Below, in pieces: positions 1 to 11,702 of a DNA stretch of 64,000 nucleotides. The notes beneath the pieces were generated by a model. The model searched no databases, was not told the DNA's origin, and worked only from the letters and a program-made list of their open reading frames with translations. Location: NCBI RefSeq assembly GCF_036588685.1, contig NC_086383.1, forward strand, positions 35,162,171-35,226,170, written 5' to 3'. The stretch's first letter is position 1; every line of letters begins with the position of its first letter. Source of the DNA: Mytilus trossulus. Lineage: Eukaryota > Mollusca > Bivalvia > Mytilida > Mytilidae. The position numbers and the translations under genes were made by a program.

Positions 1-3000
1 ACAATATGGTCTGCGAAAAAGTAGACAATGAAAAAGAACAATTCTAGGGCTTTTTGTTTTCATATTACAATACCTCCAAAGGGAGATAATAAAGACTCGG
101 ACACTGATGTATGTTTATGTCATGATACGGTACAGTGTTAAAGATCATACTTCGTTTGCACATTTGGGAAATAAATAATTTAAAATTACGTATGCATTTA
201 GGAGAATGAGTAGTTATGTTTAATGCTATGTCATTGGCGGATATCATAATTAACTTTTGTTCTCGTATGTTTTACAAGTACTAAAATACAAATGTATCAT
301 GTTTATACGAGAAGACTTTAAAATCACACAACTTTCAATGTATTTTATGTAAGCTGGAACGTCCGAACTGTTGTATAAAAGGAATTCCATTCTATCAATT
401 CACGAAAAGAATACTGTTTATAATACAAATAACTGTGTATGAACCTTATCCACTGCAACAGGAGAGAGAAAATTCCATGACACATGCACAACACGCTTAT
501 GAATAAGCAATAACACATTCCTGCATTTACTGTATGTACATTTTTGTACTACCACACAATGTCTGTAATGTTTATGTTTAAACACAAAATGTAAGATACC
601 AAAGGAAAATGTACAACTTTCAAGATCCCATGCACGCTACGAAGAAGTGACGGAATCATGATAGTTTAAAGTCCTAAATTGTTGGTCCGTCAGTCTGTCA
701 GCTATCGTTTCTGGTCAAATACTTAATAAAAGCTTTGTGTATGTAATGATTATATATGAAAACATAATGCATGATACCAAAAAAAAAACGATTGACTTTT
801 TCATATCCTAATTACACGCTACGAGGAAGTGACGGTATAATGGTTTTCAGTCCTATTACTTTTGGTCCGTCAGTCTGTCAGCCATCTTGGTTTCCGGTCA
901 AATACTTAATTTTGTATCGGATTGCAATATTCCTCGGATGTCACTTATAGCGGCATAACTTTTAGATAAGTATGTTCTATTTAAGAATCATTTTAACTAG
1001 AAATACAAACGTATACCAAACTTAACAAAAGACCTGGGACGTTTTACATGTTTAAAAGTTCAAGTATACATGTAGCTATATACATGAATAAGAAGTTGTG
1101 TTAATACGATTGCCAATTAGACAACTGTCCGCCAGAACCAACATGACGTAGAAGTTAGCAACTATATTTAACTACAGTAGACGCTTCATCTAATTAGATT
1201 AAACGGATAACAGTCCTTTACATTGCCAAAGTAACTTTAATTCGTGTCATAATTTATTAGCATCAGGCGCAGATACATAGAACACGATTTAAACATTCAA
1301 TTTTTGCAGATGTTACCGTGATTCTAATATTAGCTGTCTAAAAATGCATACAAATAGATACGATATCTCCCGAAGCCGATAGACGTTCGTGTCATCTCTT
1401 TTTCTACCATATGGTGACGGATTCTACAAGATCAATGCTCCATCAGCATTTATTTATAAAAGTGGCTGCCACCTTGAGTCTAGTTTTATTTATTGTGAGT
1501 GCATAAACTTGTCAATGAACTTGCTATGTTTTTAATTGTCTGTTCGTATATATAACCCTGCTGTTGGTCCGTACACGTGTAAAGCTGCATTTGTCTCGTT
1601 TATGTAAAGAAAACATAATGCCCTATCGTTCGTAATGTTTTAAATCCCCTTTAAACATACCTTGGGAATGGTATTTTCATCCTGTTATTGATTATTCCTA
1701 GTTTGTCAAATCAGTTCGCCCGTTTTCGTTGTGGATCAAGAGAAGGAATGGGAGTTATTTGATTGGAAATGTTTTCCTTCAATTTCTTTATAAAAAAACG
1801 CGCAAAAGAAACGATATGTAAATGCATCTCCCTTTCCCATATGGAATAGACAAGATGTGCAAACAGAAATACAAAAGATTAGAAAAGGAACTTCTTTTAC
1901 AGTGTGCGGCAAAGGTTTTGATTATTGACCCTCATTATTGCTGAAGGCCTTACGATGACATTTGTTAGTTAATAGTTATCAACGTCTACGTAATTTTGAG
2001 TCTGGTAGATATATGTCTCATTGCTTGGCAATTTTTTACCACACCTTTTATTTTTGATGACTCTTAATATGATAACGGCAAAATAGACCGTCTTACATTA
2101 TACTATCAGCTACTCTTTATAGTACATTTGACAGAATCCTTAAAAGGAAGACTTTAAATCACAAAGGTACTTTCCCGTATGCATCATTTCAATGTTTTTG
2201 TAAATTTATTTGCTTTACATATATATCATTTGTATTGTAATCAGGTTACACACTGTACACACTCATATACATTATTTGTACAGACATGATAAGTAATGTA
2301 CTGTATGTTGTACGCAATTACTGATTATTTTACACGTATATCTCTATCAGTACAGTATACGACAATATGTAAATAAAAAGATAAATCATCGGGAAAACCA
2401 AAACTGTATTCGTTCCTTCGTCATCATTTCGTTTTGTAAATTCTAAACCATATTTTAAAGTTTATACTTATAAATGAAAAATTGATGATATGAGTACAAT
2501 AATGATATAATTTCATCTAAATGTATTGGCCTAATATCAATCTGGAAATTAATGTAATATTTGCAGCTGGACATAAACTGCCATCACCGAATTTATCAAT
2601 GATGTACCACAATATTCTACAGACTATGGTTTTCTATGGTAATCGGAGGTCAATATTTATTTTAGATTGTCTTTGAGGAACTTGTCATTTTACGTTAGAG
2701 ATGGTTAGGAATTATTTTGAACCATTCAGTACATGTGTACTTGAAGTGCGTTCGTTTTGGAATGCCATAGTTGTTTGTCATCTACCTGTATCATTCACCG
2801 GTAAAAATAGCAACTGAATATTTTTTTTGTGAAATTTAAGACTTTTAATTTTTTTTTTTGTCCAAGGTTCTCATTTCCCAAAACCTGATTCTGTGATGAC
2901 TGTCGTAATATCGTGTAGCTTTGTCAACTCTAAGAGAAAAACTTCTGCTTTCTAAATCTCGTACATTCAGTACATGTTATTTTTTCGACAATGTACATAG

Positions 3001-4059
3001 TTGTTTTTATCTCAATTTTAAATTTATACTTTACCGTCTAAATTTCAATTTCCTATCTAACAATTTTTCATTTTTCTACAATTTGTTTCAGCAAGTATGG
3101 TTAAGACGAGGGCACCCGGTAGTGAACTGTCACGTGTACATGCATATCTACCATTATCGTTTGCTCAACAACGGAACAGATAACAGGATATTTCATTTGA
3201 GATTCTATGCTAAATATACTGAAAATATAATTTAGATTATCAAAAAATTGTTATTTTGTTTTTGTTTTTCCGCGTTTGTAAGTCAAAGAATCATATAATA
3301 CTGATTTTAAGTCTTAAAACTCCAAGGGCATACTTAAGGTAATATGCAAACAGTATATCATGCAGCATTATTTTATACTTCTGAAATATTTGCCCCACAT
3401 TTCGGACAACTCTTCAACGTTTAAACTTTGTAACGGACGACAATGTGCAAATAAATTTTGAACATTATATAATACATAAGTAGGAAGTACGGCGTTGATA
3501 ATCCAAGGTTATACAAATCAAATTTTAATAAATCATAATTGTTGGGTTGTCCCAATTTGAAGACAGCAAAACCATATTAAGCCTAGTTAAATAAAAGGAA
3601 TTGAAAATCGATCAGAAACTGAATTGAGAATATTTCTAGGTAGAGATAAGAATTTTTTAAGGTAATAAATAAAATCGATGATCTCAATCCAGGAATGTTA
3701 AATTGCTGATTTCTTTTCATTTTTCCAATATGTATGATGGATGGATGGTTTTGTTTTACTAGTACTTGTAATTCTCTTTTTGTAACTTATACAATTGAGA
3801 ATGGAAATTGGGAATGTAAAAAAGACAACAACACGGCCAAAGAGCATAAAACCGCCGAAGTCCAATAATACATGTAGGTTTTCAACACAGCGAGAAAACA
3901 ACGTAGGTAGGCTTCAGCTGGCACCTGAAAAAAAATGTATACTAGCGGACCACTAGTGAAGTGTCACGTGCATGCAGATCTTCTATTATCGTTTGCTCAA
4001 CACAGGAAAAGATAACAGGATATTTTATTTGAACACTAAACAAATAAATATACAATATT

Positions 4060-4189
4060 AGGTCAATGTCAGAAAAATATAAACTTTTTTGTATGAGGCT
4101 GAGAAGTTGGGGAAGGGCGAGGTTCTACCGAGCCCTTCACCAGTTTTGTGCCTAATACAAAAAAGTTTATATTTTTATGACATTGACCT
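4060..4189. repeat. Hairpin 1 (35-bp inverted arms around a 60-bp core)
   Basis: Arms 4060-4094 and 4155-4189 are reverse complements with one mismatch. The core, 4095-4154, is itself imperfectly palindromic and starts GAGGCTGAGAA. It is followed by TTTATACTGCA (4196-4206), and an inverted copy of that motif occurs at 4369-4379. The interval is absent from duplication copy B. Confidence 0.8.
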
Positions 4190-4395
4190 ATTGTTTTTAT
4201 ACTGCAACTTAAACTAATTCATTGAAAGCTTCGTAAATTGTAACACAAATGTCAAACTTATTTTCACCCCTGAATAAACCCCTGACTGTGGATAAAGTGC
4301 TCCATGATGAAATTGACATTGCACAAAATATAGCTGTGTTCATTTATTAGAAAATAAACACATCTAGTTGCAATATAAAGCAAGATATGTATATA

Positions 4396-4541
4396 GACAA
4401 TAATAGTGCATTGACTTGACATATCAACGATATAAGGATGAGGCTTAGAAACGGGGAAAGCGAGGCTATGCCGAGCATTTTCCCCGTTTCGTGCCGAATC
4501 CTTATATCGTTGATATGTCAAGTCAATGCACTATTATTGTC
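4396..4541. repeat. Hairpin 2 (perfect 44-bp inverted arms, same core family)
   Basis: Arms 4396-4439 and 4498-4541 are perfect reverse complements over 44 bp. The core, 4440-4497, is clearly related to that of hairpin 1 (GAGGCTTAGAAACGGGGAA at the start, CCCCGTTTCGTGCC near the end). The arms differ strongly from those of hairpin 1. It is followed by TTTATACTGCA (4542-4552), with the inverted form at 5005-5015. It is also absent from copy B. Confidence 0.85.
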
Positions 4542-5252
4542 TTTATACTGCAATCTAAAAAAAAAACAATTTCAATTGTTGTTGAATGTGTTAATTTTAT
4601 TATTTGATTTAAATATTGGGAAACTCCCCCTTTTATAAAAAGGCCTCATATCATGCAGGCGGAGAAATAAACAACACAATGAATTGTACATTTAATGAAA
4701 TGTACATTTCCTAATGAAACCCTTAATCGTTGGTGAAGGAGTTATTGATTGAGAATGAACTAAAATATCAACAATAAGCATAAGACATAATTATTTAAGT
4801 GAAATATTTTTTTACTAAAAATTGTAAAAGAAATAAGTTTGAGTCGTCGTATACATTGGAAACAAGAACAGGTTGAATAGGTCGTATGAATAATTAATTA
4901 CAATTTCGGCAATTTCTATTTAAATATTCATGAGCAAAAGTCAGTGACTGTATATGACATAGAAATGTACGATCAACGCATTTTGACTGCTCAAATAGAA
5001 CGAGTGCAGTATAAATGAATATTCGTCGCTTCTCCTAACCAAATAATAAATGTCTGGTATATAAATATATATTTATATCTGTGGCATCATATTTGGAACA
5101 CATGATTTTAAGAAATACTTGTAAACTCGTTAGCGAAATTTGTATTATCTGGGTTGCGTTCAATATGGTAGCGGCTTTGAAGTGCTACATAGATTTTGAC
5201 TATTGAACGTGTAGCTTTAGACTAGTTGTTATATAGATATTGGGTTACACGC

Positions 5253-5378
5253 CATTATTCCGACAGCCCATTAGTCCGACAGCCCATTGGTCCGACAACA
5301 CATTATTCCGACAACCCAATAGTCCGACAACACATTGCTCCGACAACCCAATACTCCGACAACCCATAAGTCCAACAC
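5253..5378 (+). repeat. 16-bp tandem array, left foldback terminus
   Basis: About eight units of a 16-bp repeat, consensus CATTATTCCGACAGCC, with substitutions mostly at positions 4 to 6 and at the last bases. Confidence 0.9.
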
Positions 5379-6522
5379 TTCTCAAGTCAAGTATCAGGGT
5401 ATCAGGGTAAAATATTTTTTGTCTGTCTGTACTATGATATATTATTACGTTTTTAAAAAATACCCCGTTTATATTACATAAGAAAGAGGTAGTTCAAATA
5501 CCTTCTATATACTCAGTTCGAATTCTGTATATAGAATAGAACAGAAAAGAATATTTCATTTTCCAAATAACAGGGCCTATAAAGAGCATTTAAATCAAGA
5601 CCAACCAGTGTTGGTACGAGCTACTGATGATACCCTGCCCAAATATTTCGGTGAACAGAAAATTGTTGAGATGTTTATCTAAAACAGCATCACACAGTAT
5701 AACTGACTTACTATTATATTAACCTTGAAACCAAATTTCAGAAATCATTGTATTGTAGTTTCTGAGAAAAATATGACGAACATGTTCAACTTAGATCTCA
5801 TGTAAAACGTGTTCGGTAAACAGAAAGTTTTTGAGTTAAGAATCTGAAAATGCATCACACGATAAACCCGACTTCAATAAACCCTGAAACCAAATTACAG
5901 AAATAGTTGTAATGTTGTTGATGAAAAAGATGCAACGAAAATATTCACGGGATGAACGGACGAATTTATAGACAGAGACAGAGGTAAAACAGTATACTCC
6001 CCACTTTTTCGAAGCGGCGGTATAATGATTGGGTCAACATTAAGACATTACAATACTAATATATACTAGTAAGTTATCTTTATTTCACCATAAGCCTCAG
6101 TCACAATCGGAGCCAAAACAAAATAGGCAACAAAAGAACTAACACATTGATATCAAACAACAGTCAGTATCAAGACCTGTACTACATAATTCAAATGAAC
6201 TAACAATACAATCATCATTTTCCCATAGTAGTTAAGTTTTCTTGTGTTAACATCGAAGATTAATCATGCTCATCTAACTTTTAAAAGTTCTGACAAGTGC
6301 TGAAAGAGTTCACCCCTCAAATTATTATGAAGGGAGTGTTCGATTGAAAAATGACGCTCATCCTCAACTTTATCAGCTGTACAATACGTTTTTTTGAGTA
6401 TCTGGCATTTTCAATTCCTAATGTAATGGGTGAGCGCCGATTCTTAATTAACATATGAATAATGAACTACCTTTCTTAAAATCAATGATATATAAATATG
6501 TTTTCCTTGAAACAATCTTTAA

Positions 6523-6802
6523 GGTGGTACCGAACACTTTCACAAAAATTAATTTGGCTCGTTTAATTTTCATCAAATTTTGACAAAGTATATTTATTTT
6601 GACTCTTTGAGAAAAATTTAAAAAAAAATAAAAAAAAATTAACCAACCGTTTTTTCAGAAAAAATACACTGGTTATATAGCAGTTTGACAAACACTAATT
6701 TTGATCATTGAGAAGCTTAATATTCGCATAACAACACAACGTAATGAAAACGTTTAGCTGATTTTAAAAAAAAGTTATCCCCCTGTAGTGTTAGATACCA
6801 CC
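6523..6802. mobile_element. 280-bp MITE with TTAA target duplication
   Basis: Terminal inverted repeats are GGTGGTACCGAACACT at the left and its near complement, AGTGTTAGATACCACC, at the right. TTAA flanks both ends (6519-6522 and 6803-6806). The interior is A/T-rich and non-coding. It is nested inside the foldback element. The TTAA duplication is typical of piggyBac-type or Kolobok-type elements. Confidence 0.75.
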
Positions 6803-7586
6803 TTAAATGAAAAATAAGTGTCAAGTATGCCACAAAACACATATTGTACTAAGATTTTACAATTAGATAATTTGACAAAGACACAATCGTGACAAGAATT
6901 TCACACATTGTCTAAGATTTTTTACTTGTTGTTATTGGCTTTTATACTGCACTCGTTATATGTAAACAGTCAAATTGCGTTTGACTGTTTGTTTCTTTGT
7001 CATATACAGTCACTGACCCGATATCACTTTTCCAATTGAATATTTAAATAGAAGTTGCCGAAATGTTCATGTCCGTCATAATTGTTTTTCGTAATAAGTT
7101 AACTGTTTTGTTGTAAATCATAAGTCCTGCACCTTCCCCAACCATTATAAAAGCGGCATCTTTTTCTTGATTTTAAAATAAGCTCGAGATATAAATTTAG
7201 TATCCCTAGTCTACAAATATATTGAGTGTCATCTCTCAGACTATGTCTGATCTATCGCTATTGGAAGTGCCTTGTAGTTGTCTCCGTATTTCGTGGATTC
7301 ATATTCCCGAACATGATACTGTACCGTATTCATAAAAAAAACCAAGCGAACTTTAAAAGCACAGATTGACAGTTGACACAAAAACGACGAAATATAAACA
7401 AATAAAATACCCAGACACGTAAAACGAAAAGAGGATCGAAGCTATCAAGTCCAATATAACGGGAGACAATATCCCGCATGGAAAAAAAATAGGAATCAAA
7501 ACGGACAACCCCAAATATCAACATGATCAAAGAGAACAGAGTTGGTCTGTTTAAAGAAAATTTACCCATACACACAATACAAATGC

Positions 7587-7744
7587 ATTGTCGGAGTATT
7601 GGGCTGTCGGAGTAATGGGTTGTCGGAATAGTGGGCTGTCGGAGTATTGGGCTGTCGGAATAGCGGGCTGTCGGAGTAATGGGCTGTCGGAATAATGGGC
7701 TGTCGGAGTAATGGGCTGTCGGAATAATGGTTGTCGGACTAATG
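7587..7744 (-). repeat. 16-bp tandem array, right foldback terminus
   Basis: About ten units of GGGCTGTCGGAATAAT, the reverse complement of the left array's unit. Confidence 0.9.
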
Positions 7745-8709
7745 AGATGTCACCAGATATTGATAGCAGCTACGTAGCTGCTACGATATTGAACACATCC
7801 CCGGTTGAAACCTTAACATCAGATGGCATGCAGTTTAACGTAAAATTGTTTATCTCTCAGTCGATCCAACAAATCGGGACCAGTCCATATTGCATATTGC
7901 ATATAATACATATTATTGAAACACTTTTTGTGTATTTTTATTTATTTAGTTTTCCACGTTTGTAAGTAAAAAAAAATACGCATTAACTTTTAAAGTTTTA
8001 AAAACTCCAAGGTTATATCCATATGTAGCTGCTTACTTCACATACATTATATCCATGTGATAAACAGTATCATGCATTTAATTTTTTTGAAATATTTGTC
8101 CCACTTTTTGGACAACCCCACATCGTTCAATCTTTAGAACGGACGTCAAATAAGTTCTGAACATTGCATTATACTTAAGTACATGTAGGAAGTCCAAGGC
8201 TTCGATAATCCAAGGTCATACAAATCAAATTTTAATGAATCGTTAGTTTTTGGGTTGTCCCAATTTTAAGATAGCAATATTAGTTTAATCAACACAAAGT
8301 TAAATAAAAAAAATCAGTAAAATTCGAAAATCGATAAAAACTTATTTAAAAGTGTGCACAGTTTTATGTAGAGAGATAAGAAATGTATTAAATTAATATT
8401 ATATGGTGATATCTAAACAGTTACATGTATATACAGTATCTATTCTATTGTTTCTCTTTCATTGTCTATTACCCACTCCCACCCCACACACACACACACT
8501 TATAGGATCTTGTTATAGTTCAAGTACACACATCTTCATTGTAGAGTATTGGGGAAATATTGCAATTTTTTCTACATTTGAAAATGCCTGTACCAAGTCA
8601 GGAATATGACAGTTCTTGTCCGTTCATTCGTTTTTGATGCTATGGAGTTATTTTATCACAGACATTTTAAATAAAAAGTTTATTATATTTATTTTTATGT
8701 TTAATTTTT

Positions 8710-8850
8710 TTTTAAAGCTTTATCCCAGAAAAAGAGAGACGAAAGATACCAAAAGGCACATTCATACTCATATGTCGAAAACAAACTGACAACACTATGG
8801 CAATACAAACACCGAAAGAAAAAAAGACGAACACATTTATACAAAGCACA
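8710..8850 (-). repeat. Dispersed tail of mussel reverse-transcriptase family
   Basis: The block with AGAGAGACGAAAGATACC matches, in reverse orientation, the non-coding tail that follows the RT remnant at 58490-58640, and it also resembles 62345-62460. Confidence 0.55.
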
Positions 8851-9084
8851 CCTCTGAAAATAAAGACTGATAATCATTTTAGCAGCATATACAAGCCAAC
8901 ACAGAAGAAAAATAAGAGATATGAAAAATATTTATCAGATGACCCCATTTGACAAAGTGCCAAAAATGATGTAATATCAACTATATAAATAGAAGTTATG
9001 AAACTTACAAAGTCAATGCAAAACATGAAAATTTCAAAATGATTTTTTGGTGTTTTTTCCATGGAATGTTTTTGGTATTTGGTC

Positions 9085-9380
9085 ATACAAAAAAGATTTG
9101 AATATAAGACGTGTCCTGCTCCAACTTAATGAGCCATGCAGAGGCTTAATTGAAACGTAATGGTACATATGAATGTTTGATTTATTGAATCTTGTCATAT
9201 AATAGCATTATATGATTATAATCACATGTCTAGCTATTATCATTTGATACACCTTGGGTAGTGTTCTCGAAGCTATCTTAGGATTAGGACGCGTCCTAAG
9301 TCTATCTATGACAAGTCTTTGTTCTAAGTCGTGTTATCGAAGCTCTCTTAACTTATGATATATCTTATTTTTCGTACTAA
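9085..9380 (+). repeat. Long inverted repeat, left arm (296 bp)
   Basis: The reverse complement of 11403-11698, with only a handful of mismatches by eye. The arm contains the palindrome TTAGGACGCGTCCTAA and two direct copies of a motif like GTGTTMTCGAAGCTMTCTTA (near 9261 and 9332). The 2022-bp spacer has no convincing gene. Confidence 0.9.
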
Positions 9381-10859
9381 CTTTTGGACACCCAATAAGG
9401 TGTCTTAAGAGCATCCTATCTTCATCCTAGTGTAATAAAGTTTGGATTTCGCCTTTTGCTCATTATTTAACGTGAACATGAACATGAAATGAAACGCACC
9501 ATCGGTTCTAAATTCGTATATAAAGTAATTGTGCATGATTTTAAACTTTGAACTTCGTGTTTTACGATATGATTACACTACAAATATAATGCAGTGTTCA
9601 CATTGACCTAAACTCGGTGTTGTGTTAGTGTAACTCACACGTAAACTAAACAAAATTACGTTCCCATTGATAAAACTCAATGTGTACATGTAGTTTAGAT
9701 TATGTTTTGTCTACATGCAGTCGATACTAGTAGTCAATGTAGGCTTTGTGAGGGTTAAGTGTACACAAAACTAGACATTTCAACATTCATTTTATCATAT
9801 ATATTTACTAGACTCAAGCTGGCAGCCACTTTTATCGGCCAATCAAGGAAGCAGCCACTTTTTTCTAGCAGCCAATTTTGACGATATGTCTAAAAACCAG
9901 AAAAATGCATGAGACCCAAACGTTCCAAAAATCGCTACATCTTAGTTAAATATAGTTAAACAGCGGAATTAGACAACTTCACGGGTTTTACTGATTTTGA
10001 ACCATTTCATTACGTTTTAAGTATGTATATGAAATTAGCTGCCGGTTTGTTATTCGATATTCAATATTCAATATCCCGTCTGCTAGCAATCTCAATATTA
10101 AAATTTAGTTAAAAATCATTAAAAAGTATGATTTTCGTAGGAGTGAAAAGATACGCCGCACATAGTTTTATGACCCTTTCAAGCTGTCGTAAATTCTCGT
10201 TGTCCTCGAATATAAACCCTTAAATAAGTTGCATATTTGTCTTTATGTTATAAAGATTTTTATCAATAAAACGACATCAAAGATTCATCAAAGATTCAAT
10301 TTAATATATAAAATAAAAAAAACTAGAACTACAGCCGTCCACTCTAAAATCATTCAGAAATATAAATAGAAATATCTATGGAAAGCAAAAAAAGAAAGAC
10401 ATATATACCTACTGAAAATCTACCGGGGACCGCTCAGATGACGGTGAGACCTCCTAGTTTTTCAATATCACAAACTCGACGATAATATATAGACTCTGTA
10501 ATATATAAAATTGGGTGTAGAAATAAACGTTACTAAAAGGATCTTGGAATATGGGTATTGAAAATACGTAAATGGTCAACTTTTAACCTCTGTGGTGGCC
10601 AGACGGGCCCGGATCTCAGAAAAATAATTAAATGGGGAATAGCTTGTGTCAATACCTTTGAAATGAGCAAGTCCGGTTCTGAACTTTGCCGTAAGGATAT
10701 GCCGAAGAGTACCGAATGTGTGGTTGAAATAAAGTTAGTATACCAGCTTTGATTACTTGTAATATCTTCAATTTTTCACTTATTCTTACAACATTTGTAT
10801 AAACTTCAAGATTATAAAAAAAGTTTTTTTTTTCTAAAGTGAACATTGATTGGTTAAAC

Positions 10860-11400
10860 ATTTATCAGTGTGTTTGAATTTGTTTGTTAGCCTTTTGGTC
10901 ATGAATGTTTGTCTCTAATATTTAATTAACTGTGCATTTGTATTCAGATATCGCAGATCAAATTTATTCGTTCATTGTGTAATCATACGTTTTTTGATTG
11001 AGTTAAGTCTGCCAATTGATATTTTATCGTATGTTTTTATATGTTGTGATGTTATGCTATTGTTTCAGAAAAAGGGAGAAGGTTTGGGCCCATTAAAACG
11101 TGTAATCCCGCTGTTTGCACCTGTCCTAAGTCAGGAATCTGATGAACAGTAGTTGTCGTTTGTTTATGTAATATATACGTGTTTCTCGTTTCTCGTTTTG
11201 TTTATATAGATTAGACCGTTGGTTTTCCCGTTTGAATGGTTTTACACTAGTAATTTTGGGGCCCTTTATAGCTTGTTGTTCGGTGTGAGCCAAGGCTCCG
11301 TGTTGAAGGCCGTACTTTAACCTATAATGGTTTAATTTTTAAATTGTTATTTGGATGGAGAGTTGTCTCATTGGCACTCACACCACATCTTCCTATATCT
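10860..11400 (+). repeat. Dispersed mussel repeat in the inverted-repeat spacer
   Basis: The block ends with GAGTTGTCTCATTGGCACTC and then a stretch about a CACATCTTC end. The same end recurs at 49610-49680, in diverged form at 19860-20030, and in inverse orientation at 56290-56400. It is non-coding. The family is recognised from recurrence within this window and from general familiarity with mussel DNA. Confidence 0.6.
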
Positions 11401-11402
11401 AA

Positions 11403-11698
11403 TTAGTACGAAAAATAAGATATATCATAAGTTAAGAGAGCTTCGATAACACGACTTAGAACAAAGACTTGTCATAGATAGAATTAGGACGCGTCCTAAT
11501 CCTAAGATAGCTTCGAGAACACTACCCAAGGTGTATCAAATGATAATAGCTAGACATGTGATTATAATCATATAATGCTATTCTATGACAAGATTCAATC
11601 AATCAAACATTCATATGTACCATTACGTATCAATTAAGCCTCTGCATGGCTCATTAGGTTGGAGCAGGACACGTCTTATATTCAAATCTTTTTTGTAT
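11403..11698 (-). repeat. Long inverted repeat, right arm (296 bp)
   Basis: Partner of the arm at 9085-9380. The two arms end at matching bases on both sides. Confidence 0.9.
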
Positions 11699-11702
11699 AA
11701 CT

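Larger units (their letters stand above)
5243..7754. mobile_element. Foldback-type element with 16-bp tandem-repeat termini and 8-bp target duplication
   Basis: The ends are inverted: the left end reads GGTTACACGCCATTATTCCG and the right end, on the other strand, reads GGTGACATCTCATTAGTCCG. The 8-mer AGATATTG directly flanks both ends (5235-5242 and 7755-7762), as expected for a target-site duplication. Each terminus is a minisatellite of 16-bp units, in opposite orientations at the two ends. The 2.2-kb interior has no convincing ORF. It contains another MITE (6523-6802), a common bivalve repeat around 5600-6030, and a block at 6941-7080 that is inverted relative to 4890-5015. The architecture (inverted repeats built of tandem repeats) is that of foldback elements. 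The superfamily cannot be fixed without a transposase. Confidence 0.8.
5151..7801. mobile_element. Outer MITE split by the foldback element
   Basis: The left part (5151-5242) begins GGGTTGCGTTCAATATGG. The right part (7755-7801) ends with the inverted equivalent (CGATATTGAACACATCCCC). The two form imperfect terminal inverted repeats around GTTCAATATSGTAGC. The 2.5-kb foldback element sits between them, so this is the older, interrupted insertion. Copy B lacks both parts. Confidence 0.55.
1..8600 (+). repeat. Segmental duplication, copy A (direct; open at left edge)
   Basis: This stretch aligns by eye with copy B at 36999-52500 in the same orientation. For example, 1201-1320 and 38161-38280 differ at only about two positions, while other parts show more substitutions and short indels. 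Homology runs through 1-4040, resumes near 5016-5140 and again at about 7810-8570. The gaps are insertions in one copy or the other. Within each copy an older diverged internal duplication is visible: 3240-3540 resembles 7930-8240. No gene is evident inside the shared sequence. Confidence 0.85.

Noticed and set aside
2921..3235. A 104-codon frame with a similar 91-codon frame in the paralogous copy at 39875-40150
   Set aside because: The two share a start region because the DNA is duplicated, but the frames diverge by indels, begin at TTG, and are rich in Phe/Leu/Asn from AT bias. Not protein-like.
5253..5378. Possible CRISPR array
   Set aside because: The 16-bp units are contiguous with no spacers, and a mirror array lies at 7587-7744. 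This is a foldback minisatellite in an animal genome.
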